A stretch of DNA of 64,000 bases from Acanthochlamys bracteata (Eukaryota > Streptophyta > Magnoliopsida > Pandanales > Velloziaceae): NCBI GenBank assembly GCA_019914995.1, contig CM034144.1, positions 3,627,489 through 3,691,488 on the forward strand. Reading direction: 5' to 3'. Shown in pieces: positions 24,482 through 35,039 of this stretch. The notes beneath the pieces were generated by a model, which did no database searches, was not told the origin of the DNA, and saw only the letters and a program-made list of their open reading frames with translations. Positions within the stretch are counted from its first letter, which is position 1, and each line of letters begins with the position of its first letter. The translations under genes and the position numbers were made by a program.

Positions 24482-24796
24482 GAAGAGATCATACAGGACA
24501 AGCATCGAAGAACAATCAGAATACTTTCAGATGCTAGATGAATATTGAGACCACTGTTTTTTATAGTTGAGAATCTAAGAATGATAGTCATTCTCAAAGG
24601 TGGTGTTCGGTCCTTCCAATGTCTTACCGATGAAGAGATTGTAGAATTTGTAGGGATTGAGGAAGAAGACGACTATCGAACTGCATCAGATTAAGCAATT
24701 TCTAATGGAGCAAAAGCTGTTTCAACAGACATACGAGATACAAGCTCGTGCTTATAGTCGCTGCAAACTTCATCTTTCTTTCTTATTCGGGCGGGT
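24482..24796 (+). pseudogene. NRPD2: NRPD2/NRPE2-like exon (RPLLVVENL...IGIEEEED), disrupted
   Basis: NRPD2 is the second-largest subunit shared by plant RNA polymerases IV and V, which act in RNA-directed DNA methylation. After an ATGCAG acceptor the frame reads EEIIQDKHRRTIRILSDAR, a TGA, ILRPLFFIVENLRMI, then KGGVRSFQCLTDEEIVEF and VGIEEEDDYRTA. This follows the family pattern VRIF-DAGR-LRPLLVVENL, KGG, FQSL, GIVELIG-EEEEDCRTAWG very closely. A two-base loss then shifts the frame, after which IKQFLMEQK and RCKLHLSFLFG match IKQLL and CELDLSFLLG. The TGA replaces an expected CGA (Arg). This is the clearest NRPD2 match in the window. Confidence 0.85.
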
Positions 24797-25358
24797 TTGA
24801 GTTAGTTATTTCTTGTTTTATTTTCTTATGATTTTGGCTACCTTTGTTAGCTGTATTGCCTATTTTCTTTGTTGCTTGAAAACCTGTTGTTGGAAGCCAC
24901 TTACAAAATATTTTGGAGAAATTATGGGGCTAAAATAGCTAGCTTTCTCTAATGTTCTATTGCTTTGTAGGAAATTGATCATGACATTGATGTGGAAAAA
25001 GGCTTTATTTATCAAAAATAATAAAGTAACTCTTTTTTCTTTTTATGGGAAAGTATTTTCAGGGTATTTCATTCTTGCAAAGTCCCTCAGTTTGATATTC
25101 AATCACCTCAAGTACTTTTGAGATGAAGTACTCTTTTTTTGTATTGCCTCTGTTGTTTCTTCTTTTTTCGTTTTATTTGGTAGGTTATCTTTTGGTTAAG
25201 TGACTGAATAGTATAGCAATATATCCCAAAGTTCTACATTTAGTGATTGCTCTATGCAAAGAGTAACTTTCTCTGTCTCTGTTTTTTTTTATGTTTTTAC
25301 ACTGCTCTAAAATGCTCCAGAGGCTAATCATCTTTTTCTTTATTCCTTTCCATTTCAG

Positions 25359-25488
25359 GAAAAAAGAACCAGCTTTGAGGGTAAATATTTGGTCACTGAA
25401 GGATAACCATCCAGGATTTCCTTGCCTGTTCGAGTCGTGGCCATTTGCGGGGTGTTGCTTGTCAAAACTCTCTATGGAGAGAGCATGA
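25359..25488 (+). pseudogene. NRPD2: Exon-like piece, probable NRPD2 SLEDDGFPF region
   Basis: A strong pyrimidine tract and TTTCAG acceptor precede KKEPALRVNIWSLKDNHPGF, then PCLFESWPF. NRPD2 has KVDSLEDDGFPFIGAN at the matching place, downstream of the VENL exon, so V-x-S-L-x-D...GFP agrees. The downstream part is not clearly alignable, and the frame ends in TGA at 25486. The paralogous piece is at 63322. Colinearity strengthens a short match. Confidence 0.5.
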
Positions 25489-25500
25489 ATCCTCTTTGTG

Positions 25501-27038
25501 GAGAGCAAGTTTCAATGTGTTTGATTTCTTCCTTTATTATCGGAAGATCATATTTATGTATTACAACGAGTCCTATTGAGTCTCCTTTCTCAATCTCATA
25601 GTCCCTATCGTCAAGATTCGTACTTTTCATTAAAATTAGTATATTAGTCTTGACTACTTACTGGATAGATAATACCATGTGTTATAAACATACTATTTTT
25701 TGTATGTTTGGCTATATTGTGGATTATCCCAAACTATCCGAACAGATCTGGATAATTAGATCAAAATATATCGCAGTTGTTCGGTACCTTTTTAATCTAA
25801 TATTTCTCTCGGCATATAATGTATAGCTTGGGGAGTTTGCTTTCTCCTTTTTCGGGAGTATTGAGTGTTTGCTCAACTGTGTGACTTTCACCACATTCAT
25901 TGTTTGCTCAACTAGAGAATTTCTTTTCCGTTTGGATTTTCTTTTTCTTTTCTTGTTTCCAATTTCTCCGAGTAATACGGAATTTAGGGTCCTACTTTTT
26001 GTAAGCTTTATCCTTTATTTCATATTCTGGAGGACAACCAAAGTCTTGGTTTGTGTTGGCTGTATACTTGGTACAGTAACGGTACTCAAGTTTTAAATGT
26101 TTGACTTCTCTTTGAGCTTTAGCTTGCTCTCAGACTTTCTCCATTGTTTCCATACAAGTCTTTTTTAAGAGACCTGTGGAATGATCATTTGTTTGAGCTG
26201 TAGCTCGAAGCTAATCATAAGTTGTTTGTATAAGATCATTTCATGGACTAGGGATTTTTCTAAAAAATCGTCTGATTCAGAAATTCTTTTGTCCCGTTGT
26301 TCCAAATTGAAATATCAGACCTATGTATGCAAAAGCAAATTCTTCTAGCAAACAAATGTCACATAATCTCATCTGGAACGACTTTTTTTGGTGATTTTTT
26401 CCTCTGGTAGCAATTTCTCCAATAAAATCTGGTAAGAGGATATTCATTAATCGGGATAGTGCCTCAGATTTGTTTGGGATACTCCCAATTTCAACCGCTG
26501 TCTGTGGACTGTTGCTTTCGAGACCTTCTAGCTATACTAGTGAATGTCCTTCCCAGAAACTTGTCGCTAAGCGAATGTATTCACTTGTTGTCAAATTTGT
26601 TGAAAGAACCCATATTGTCCCCAATATTCGTTGGGTCCAATTTGAGATATATTCTTTCATATACTGATAAGGTATTTTATCGATATTAAAGGTTAGTCCT
26701 GTGGGACTGTAGTTTTGTATGGATGGATTTGATTGGTTCGCTATTCCCCTTCTTGAGGAGTGGAACTGAATCCAATCAGATCTGGAAGCAAATCTAACCA
26801 TTTTTAGAAGTACCGAGCATAGCTATTGTTCGTTTTCTACTTCGTGGCGTAGTGGCTCGAGATTATAAAAGGTGCTTTTGAATTATAAGTTCATCAACTT
26901 ATCATTTTCCATAATACTACAAGCAAATAGCAGAACATCTTTCTGTAATTTAAGCTACCATGACGTTAGGTAAACCAAAAAGACAAAAAGAAGAGAAGCT
27001 TTCGGACACTGCCTAGCTTCGGAGCTCCTCGCACCAAA
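25501..27038. other. No gene recognised; overlapping open frames at 26.46-26.80 kb
   Basis: From 26459 to 26801 both strands stay open in several frames at once (76 and 65 codons on +, 89 on -). I cannot tie any of them to a known protein. The base composition here is more balanced than around it, so an old insertion is possible. The rest is AT-rich and featureless. Confidence 0.4.
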
Positions 27039-27050
27039 GCTCTGATACCA
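27039..27050 (-). other. Primer binding site, initiator tRNA-Met type
   Basis: On the minus strand this reads TGGTATCAGAGC, the standard primer site of many plant Ty1/copia elements. It lies three bases from a TGTTAAT terminus, as expected at the inner end of a 5' LTR of a minus-strand element. Confidence 0.85.
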
Positions 27051-27053
27051 GAT

Positions 27054-27885
27054 TGTTAATTATGAAAAAAACTAAAGGAAAACTTAAGAACACAATAAGA
27101 TCTCAAAAAGATGTAAGAGAAGATCTTCGTTTATTTAGATTGAGGGTGATCCCCAAGTGAGGAAATAAGCCCTCTATTTATAGAGTTACAAAGGAACGCA
27201 GTGGCGTTCCTAATAAGACCACTAACTAGTGACCGACATGTACATAGTGGCCAAGTACAATAATGTAAAAGAATCTTATCACTTTACTATTACATGATTA
27301 CATCAATGTAATAAAACGAGACGTCCTTTCAAGCCCATGTGATGCCCATATGACAGGGAATCCGCCAACCGTGCTTAATGTGATGCTGATGTGATTTATG
27401 ATCCATCAGAGCTAGTGGTGTCTTGTCATAAATTAGAGGTATCTCATTATTGTACTATGCCAATATGCATATATTGGCCACTAGCCCAAGATGAGGCTTA
27501 TGGAATATGCCACATGCATATGTTGGACTTTTTACAGCCTGTAGAACTCCAAATTTGCTTCCAAAGCTTCATATCCTGGTAAGGAGATTAGCAATAGTAT
27601 TAGTTTATCCGGGAATGTATCTAACATCATATGTGAATACTTCTAGATACATTGCTATCCGAATCCTTCTAAGGTTTTCCTTAGGGTTATGTATTGTTTT
27701 TTTCTTGAGAAATTGTGCGACCGATTTGTTGCCTGTCTCAATGACAGTGTCTATGCAGAAGATAAATCTTCAAACTCTTTATTGTTAGTTTGATAGCCAG
27801 CAATTCTTTGTCATAGGTTGCTAAACCCTAGGTTTTGTTAAACTTCCCAGATGTGTAAACAAAAATATCTTTGTGCTTTGCGATA
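27054..27885 (-). mobile_element. Copia-type LTR, first of two in tandem
   Basis: The segment starts TGTTAAT next to the primer site. It contains a minus-strand TATA box (TATAAATA within 27172-27185) placed as in an LTR promoter. It aligns with 27890-28660 through shared blocks such as ATCCCCAAGTGAG, ATAAGCCCTCT, CATAGTGGCCAAGTACAATAAT and AAACGAGACGTCCTTTCAAGC. Internal gag or pol sequence is absent: only about 100 bases of leader-like sequence lie beyond the primer site. Confidence 0.7.
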
Positions 27886-27889
27886 AGTA

Positions 27890-28660
27890 TTCCAGCCCAA
27901 AGAAACTAAAGGAGGCATCGGTTTGACACAATACCTCAAAAGGATGTTAGTTTGATCTTCGTTTATTTCACCCGAGGTTATCCCCAAGTGAGAAATAAGC
28001 CCTCTGTTTATAGACCCAAAGTACCTCCAAATAAAATAGAGCACCACTAACTGGTGGCTTTCACATAGTGGCCAAGTACAATAATGTAAAAGAATCTTTC
28101 TCTCTAGGAAGTATCTTGAACCCCTAGCATACCCTAATAAAACGAGACGTCCTTTCAAGCACAACCATGGTTCATTTTCTACTCAAAACGTGATGCTGTT
28201 GATTTAGATCCATACAAATAGTGGTGTCTTGTCAACTATAAGTTCATCTCATTATTTTTCATGCAATATATAAGCAAATAGCACTAATATTTTGAGGCAT
28301 GGAATTTCACATGCATATGTTGGACTATTTAAAAACCAAAACTCATGTTTGCTTCAACCTTATCTATAGGAGATTAGGTATATCTTTTTTATCCTGAATG
28401 TCTCTAACCTCTCTTCCAATAGGAAGGAGTTTTTTTCCAATGGGAAAGGAGGTTTTCCTTAGGATTATGTATTGTTTTTTTTTATTCTTCTTATTCGGAA
28501 GAATGGTGTATTGTATTCAAAGATACTTTAGTAAATCTTGGACTCTTGATGCAAATTTAGTATCCCATAATTTTCATCTTGAGCTAGTAAACCCTAGGTT
28601 TTGTTAAACTTCCTGGCATATAACAATCAAAAATATCTTTGTGCTTCAAGATATATATCA
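27890..28660 (-). mobile_element. Copia-type LTR, second tandem copy
   Basis: A diverged duplicate of the preceding LTR, offset by about 760-830 bases because of indels. It lacks its own primer site. It ends near the repeated AAACCCTAGGTTTTGTTAAACTTCC block (28587, matching 27825) and the ATATCTTTGTGCTT block. A tandem pair of LTRs without an internal region suggests unequal recombination or tandem duplication of a solo LTR. Confidence 0.65.
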
Positions 28661-28799
28661 AGAACTCGTCCACGTATACATACGTACAATTCCAGATATC
28701 GTATATTATCGCCCTCACACGCATGGACCCACCTAGTCTATAGAAGAAAAAGAAAGGGGAGAGAAGAGACGAGATTTTGAACTCATCCCTCTAAGAAAG

Positions 28800-30180
28800 T
28801 ATCTTGAACCTCTAATGCAAAAAAGAGCATCCAAACATTACAAAATCCACAAAAACCTCAACTAATACAATTTACTTAAATTTCATAAAAATCACTATAT
28901 ATATATATATGAAAATACAATAGTAATTATTTCAAATCGTTCTAGAATCATATATATATATAACTTATATAACATCGTCATAATTCATTTAACTTTTTAA
29001 ATAAAACATAATAACTATTATCCAACTATTCATAGACCACGCATATAAACTCCTCTTTCAAATTGAATAAAGCTCAAATTATACATGATCAATGCATTTG
29101 TAGTAATCAACATTACTATTCAAGCTATCACAAATACTTATCATCCTTTAAGAAGCAAGCATTACATACATTTATGCGCCATGAGGGTCTAATCAATACA
29201 AAAGAAGTTGGGAATGTATGCGAGAGGGTCAAAAGCAGATGTTACCTGTGCAAAATCTAGCATTAATGTAGAAAAAAATGTGGCATGGTAACTCGTCACC
29301 TTAAATCCTTCATTATTGCTTAAGCCGCCACAATTTCTTTAATTCACTATCTTCCTGTTTCAAACCTAACAAGTATGTGCAAATAATTTCCAATGTCGAT
29401 CAAATTAATATTAGCAAATACTAAGCACCTACGGTGCTATAGCTCTACATAAAAATAATGCCTACACTAGAATTCAACTTCTTTCATAATCATAATTTGA
29501 TGTCATTCCTTAAAGTAATGCTAGCTTGGAAAAAAACTTACCTAGCTAGGTGACAAATCAGCTCCTAATTAGCTCCAATATTGACGTTGAACTTTTTATG
29601 CCTCAAATCAAAAAAAATACCTATCGTTTAGGAAAAATGTTAATAATTAGTTTAATAACAAGTCGACATTTAACATAGCATCTCACCTAATAGTTTCCAA
29701 CCGCTTGTTCGCCGGACTCCGGCAATTAAAGTTTCGGCCAAACTTAGATGTCTTCAACAGGTAAATAAAAACGCAAGCGACTAATTACAAACCAACACAC
29801 TGACGGCGAGCTCTTACACACAACACGAGCCATTGCGGTGAACGTCGGCCTTGAAGAAGGACGGCGTTAATCTAACTAGATAAGGGCGAGATTGAGTTGG
29901 TAGAGTAGCCACATAGAAGAACAGAGATGTTCGGTGGCGATCAATTCTGACGGTAGAAATTTGGTGGCGAAATCCGTGTCTACCCCGACACTCCCTGCCG
30001 GCATGGCTCGAGCTCATAAGAGTATATATGAATCAAGGGAGGGGATGAGATGAAAAGAACTTCACTTGGGAGAAGAAAAAACGGCGATTAGCGGCGAACT
30101 TGGAAGATGGTGACAACATAATGAAGGGCTCGGGAAGAAGAAGAGAAGTAAAACAAAGACAAAATAAGGTAACATGAAAT
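28800..30180 (-). mobile_element. Long LTR-like element, copy A
   Basis: On the minus strand this begins with a CG-richer, coding-like end (29700-30170) and then becomes AT-rich. It aligns with copy C through ACCTTAAATCCTTC, GCTTAAGCCGC and CCTAACAAGTAT near 29300 and 36480. It also shares the TCCGGCGAAC...TTAGGTGAG arrangement with copy B. No gag or pol frame is present. Ends are not defined. Confidence 0.55.
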
Positions 30181-32339
30181 GAATTAATAAAAGATAAGAC
30201 CCTTGTGGAGTTATTGAGAAAGTGCTAATTAAATGTTAAGAGAACAAAACATGGTAGCTACTTGAAGTCCACCAACACAGACCTAACTCACACACCTAAA
30301 TAAAAAATATTGATGTTGATGAGTCTACGCCCTAGAGGAGATAGTGATGTTACAATTAATTGGTTTGATTAGTTCCTTTTTCAGATTAGTTGTTTTAAAA
30401 TATCGATGTGGTTCAGGACTTCTCTATTGTTTGCAGTTAGCTTAATTAATTGTGCATTTGGCTTAACATTTCACAAAAGTAGTTTTTTATTTTTTTATTT
30501 TATGTTTTTGAATAAATTTTCTATAAGTTTTTAGAGAATTTATTTAAAAATTTAAAAAATATAAAAAATTCTAAGCAATAAAATTTTTTATTATTTTTTA
30601 GATAAAAAAATATAGCTTATTTTCTAAAAAAATAAAAATATTTTTTATTTTTGAAAAAAAATAAAATAAATCCTTTTAAAAATGCTGGAAGTTACCTAGC
30701 TTTCTTCTGCCACATTCAAACTATTCTTTTCTCTTTTTTTTTTTATTTTTTTTATTGGCTAGGTTATTTTCGGCAATAAGAAAGATGGGGACATACTTGA
30801 GTATTCCTAAAGACACGTCCAATCGAAGTTTCAAATCCTTGAATCTTCAATTGAGAAATTTTTTCACCTTTCATAAATTCTTTTGTTGCATGTATTTATT
30901 TATCTAAACCATTTCAAAAAACGTAGATACTCTATTTCTAGTTCTTTCTATAGAATTATTGTAGATACTCCGCCTTCTATTCTTCTTCTATAAATACTCG
31001 CATTCTAATCATTGTATCCAAATCCTTCAACTCATCTTCAATTCCCTACATTCTAAATTCTCTAACTCACCACCTTGGTGCAATCGTGTTTATAATCCTA
31101 ATGCATCACCACAATTGTTAGCGATTATCTTTGTATCATTTATTAAGAATGACAATTTTTAAGACGCTTGTGATGTTTTAATTTGATGTTGGATAACATT
31201 TGTGATGTTGTAATGTCTTGATTGACATTATTGGGGAAGAGGGAGGTAAGGTACTTGCTTGATGAAAAGGGGTGCTAGATATGACAATGTCGGGATGTCA
31301 AGTAAGTTTTGTGAATAAGATATCATCTAGATGGTTGTTAGCGAGATATGTGAACATATAATATTTGGATCCACAATCTGTGTACTAGCACATGATTGGT
31401 GGAGCCCTGACGATGCTAAATGAGCTTACCCTCAGTTGCAGTCATACGCTTACTTAAAATACTTTATTAAACGAAATTTGCTTAGACATCATCGATCGAA
31501 TGATTATTGTTGGAAAGTTGCTAAAGATGGCAATTTTCCCTAACGTTGTATCTATTAATTTACTTTTTTTCTAATTTTTGCAAGCAAGGGTTGCCCAAGA
31601 TGGTTGTCGCGTGGGAAGAGCAACTTAGTGAACTCTCCTTGAATTTTGATGATGTTACATATAATAACATGATAGGGTGCATCGATACTGGCTGATGGCC
31701 AGGAATGCTCATCTATAAAATCAAGTTTATTTTGGGAGTTTCTCATACACATTACATATGAATGCGTACGAACGACAAATTTTCAGAAACATAAATAACT
31801 ATTATGTTGGATGATTTTATCGATCACTCTTTGGCCAAGATTTCAAAAGTTGTGAATGTCATATAGCATATTAGATTACAGTCTTCAAACATAGAGGCTC
31901 AAGTCACTTATGTGTTGTAGAAGCTATATATCGGAGCTAATGAAGTCCTCAAATCTCTCTACTTTGCATAGCAGGCTACGAGCACTAGACGAGATGATCA
32001 TGAATTGAAGTTCTGCATGGATATGATATTTGAGAAAAGATTCAATGAAGTGTATCTCTAAAAAGTGATGTGCAAGGCATAAGTTCCTATTTTTGGATAG
32101 GGCGTAACGTGCGGAGGAAATAGAAAGGACGGCAACCAGACCCTTGATGGGAGTTGAAAATTTTGACACTTGAATTGGTTATTGTCACTTTTAACTTTAG
32201 AAGGGGTTGCGGTAGCTCAGGCAGATAGGTTCTCGAATCTATAACAAATTGGAGGTACGTTCAATAATTTGCTACGTAATGTTCTATACTATTTGTGTTA
32301 AATGATGATTTTTATGATTTTAACATTTGATAGACATTC
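30181..32339. other. No gene recognised
   Basis: AT-rich intergenic sequence. A few open frames of 65-81 codons occur on the minus strand (31555-31752, 31924-32169), without recognisable domains. 30480-30680 is a low-complexity A/T stretch. Confidence 0.5.
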
Positions 32340-35034
32340 TATCACGCCACGCTCCCAAACCGTGATAGGTATTGGTGACAATCAAGCCCAGATTAAATTC
32401 TAATAAGTCTGCCCAATCCAGTAAGCCTATCCAAAACAAATTCAATCCACCACAAAATCAAATTTCACCTCTTATTCAAAATTTCGACAGTATCTTTCTA
32501 AATTCATGTAATAACTATAATCTTTTGGGCTGCAGGAAGCTATTGTAAGAAATAGTGGCCCTTACATGCAATGTTTCTTACTTAGGGTTTTTTTTTTCTT
32601 TTCTTCTTCTTCCTTTCTCATTTTTCTGCCCTAACCCATCAGCCGCCACTGCTCCGGCTCCTCTCCGGCGTGAAATCAACCCCTTTCCTGCGATATTCAC
32701 TTCATTTCATCTTCTCAAGCCATCCTCCTTCTCATTTCCGGTAGTTCTTATCAATTCCGGCGAGCTACGCCGTGCGGGACAAATTTTAAAAATTTATCCG
32801 GCCATTTTGCCGGCATTCCGGCGAAGGTAAGTAGATAGAAACGTTCCCCTTAACTTGCGAAGTCTTTTCCCTCATTTATTTGCGTTGATTTTCAGCTCCG
32901 TTAGTTGATTTCGTGTGAGTTCGCCGCCGGACTTTATTTCGTCGATTCCGGCCGCCGGCGACAAAATTGAAGCTCGTCGTTTATTCCATTGGATTGTACT
33001 AGCAGTGGTGGTCATTTGAACACACTTGGCCGGAACCCTAGCTCGCCGGAATCCGGCGAACTTTCCGGTGACCTAGTTAGGTGAGTTAAAAATACTTGCA
33101 TCGCGTATTTGAGATTATTGTTAGATGAATTATTAATTCGTTCGTTTTAGAAAATCGTTGGATTGAAAATACGTGAGTTGTTGCCGATTAAAGTCGTGTA
33201 GCATCCGATCGTCTCGCCTCTTCGGTAAGCTTCTTGGATTCGTTAATTAGTACTTATTGTGTAGTGGATTAGAAATTTGAATAAACCGTTGAACGAATAA
33301 AATTCTATGATGGTTCACCATATGCTATTAAACTTTGGACTCAAACTTAGTGAGATATTTATTACAAGTATTTGATTTAGCTTTCATTAGCGTGCTTATT
33401 ATGGAATATGCCCGTATGCACGTTAGGTGGTACGAGTGACTTGAATTCGGACGGTGCGGCTTAGAGTTGACAGTTGATATAAATACTTGCTTGGACTACA
33501 GGTGAGGGTTACCGTGCCACATTTTCTTCCTAGATTAACATTAGGCTTTCGGTACAGGTAGCATTCACTTTGGAAATTCTGGCGTACTTTGCCATTCTCT
33601 TTATATATTTTGATTTATCCTTCATGCTACATATGCCTGTACATGCTTAGGTTTATTTTACATCATGTTTATAGTTAGTACTAGTATGTTTACATATTGT
33701 AGACTATATGACATAATTATGAGAATATGCTATATAAATGTCAATATTGTTCTTTCATATATGCATAATTATAATCATGATAGCATTGAAGGCATTGGGC
33801 ATAGCATGTTCATTGAGTGAAAACCTATTATGTTGCATCTATTTATTAAAGACTGTCGTAACCTATTTTATTATATATGTTGAATGAGATATTGATACGG
33901 TGGGTCCTAGGAGATACTGGGCACCGAAATGGATAGCCGATGGGTCCCAGAATATACTGGGCATCGAGTTATAAGTTATGGATTGTCGGTGGGTCCCAGG
34001 ACATACTGGGCACCGAGTTGTGATGATATTACTTGCCGGTGGGTCCCAAGACATATTGGGCACCGAGCTTATCTGTGGTTTGATATATATAAACGTATTA
34101 AGTATGTATGCTTGTATGATATATCCGATAGTGTGATGTGAATTGAAAAAGTGATCTCACTCGATCGCCTATTTTGTATGATTGTGACACTTGATGCATC
34201 CGCATACTTCATAACATATATTTGCTTGTATAGGTGCACTATATATATATGTATATATATTATAGCCTTGAGAGTGTCGCACAATATTGTTTCATATTAT
34301 CGTATATCTCTACTAAGAACTGAGTCGATATGGGACGATTCAGGACTTAGTAGAACCTGATCTGATCTATCGTTGCATCTGATTCATGTAGATAGTACTA
34401 TAATGCCTACTTAATGCATTATCTAGATTGGGCATTTTACCTCACCGAGACTAGTTTTTACCTCACCTCTCCCGAGACTAGGCTCACCCTCTTTTCTTTT
34501 TTTTGGCCTCTCCCGATAATCCCGAAGTCATTGACTTTCTTATATTTTATCGATCGTATTGATCTAGATTTGTTTTGAATTGAATTCTTTGGGCGAGGGT
34601 ATTTTATAAATATTTTTGCATGTTTTAGGTATTTTTTAAATTTTGTTCGCTTGGCATTATATTTTGTTATGTTAGCTCACTAAATTATCGAAGGGCATTG
34701 AATTTCTTATATTTTTTGATTGTATTTCACTTGGTATTTTTTTTTAACAAAATATTTGTTTTGGAATTGTAATAGGTGTATTTTAGTCCATAAATATTTT
34801 TCCTGGTTTTAGTATTTATATGATTTTATTTATTTTGTTCTGTTTTGTCGTTATTAAGTGATTTGTTGCGATACATGTTTTCACTTGAAATTATAGGGAA
34901 GGTTTTGCCGAAATTTTATTTTATTTTTGAGGAAATTTTATTTCACTTGAACAGTTTATGATGTTTTTTTTTTAACTCGATAAAGACTCGTTTAGTCCAA
35001 ATCTGCGGTCAAGTCCTAGTTTTGGGTCTTGACA
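32340..35034 (+). mobile_element. Long LTR-like element, copy B (probable solo LTR)
   Basis: The element begins TATCACGCC and ends GGGTCTTGACA, close to the TGTCACG...TGACA ends of many plant gypsy-type (Del/Tekay-like) LTRs. ATTC lies directly outside both ends (32336-32339 and 35035-35038), which fits a short target duplication. The first 700 bases are CG-richer and contain CCGGCG clusters and an AGGTAAGT donor-like site; the rest is AT-rich. It has no gag or pol frame, so a solo LTR of about 2.7 kb is likely. The class assignment is inference from the ends and length. Confidence 0.6.
33898..34065 (+). repeat. Four hairpin-forming 29-bp repeats
   Basis: Copies lie at 33898-33926, 33938-33966, 33987-34015 and 34037-34065. 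Each reads about CGGTGGGTCCCAG, a short loop, CTGGGCACCG. The arms CGGTG/CACCG and CCCAG/CTGGG can pair, so each copy folds on itself. Spacers of 11-21 bases are unrelated in sequence, while the repeats stay nearly identical. Confidence 0.9.
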
Positions 35035-35039
35035 ATTCA

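Larger units (their letters stand above)
24205..25500 (+). repeat. Segmental duplicate, copy 1
   Basis: This segment aligns along its length with 62257-63391, sharing long identical stretches such as the start AGGATAGGAATGC and the region around 24860-25120. Copy 2 has several deletions inside the 24482 exon. The duplicate contains two NRPD2-like exons and the intron between them. An intron frame open in copy 2 is broken here by a TAG (AAAATAG versus AAAATGG). Confidence 0.9.

Noticed and set aside
32555-32830. A 91-codon + strand frame with a hydrophobic start and Pro/Ala stretch resembling a secreted protein.
   Set aside because: It lies in the CG-rich leader of LTR-like element B, and related copies A and C do not visibly keep the frame.
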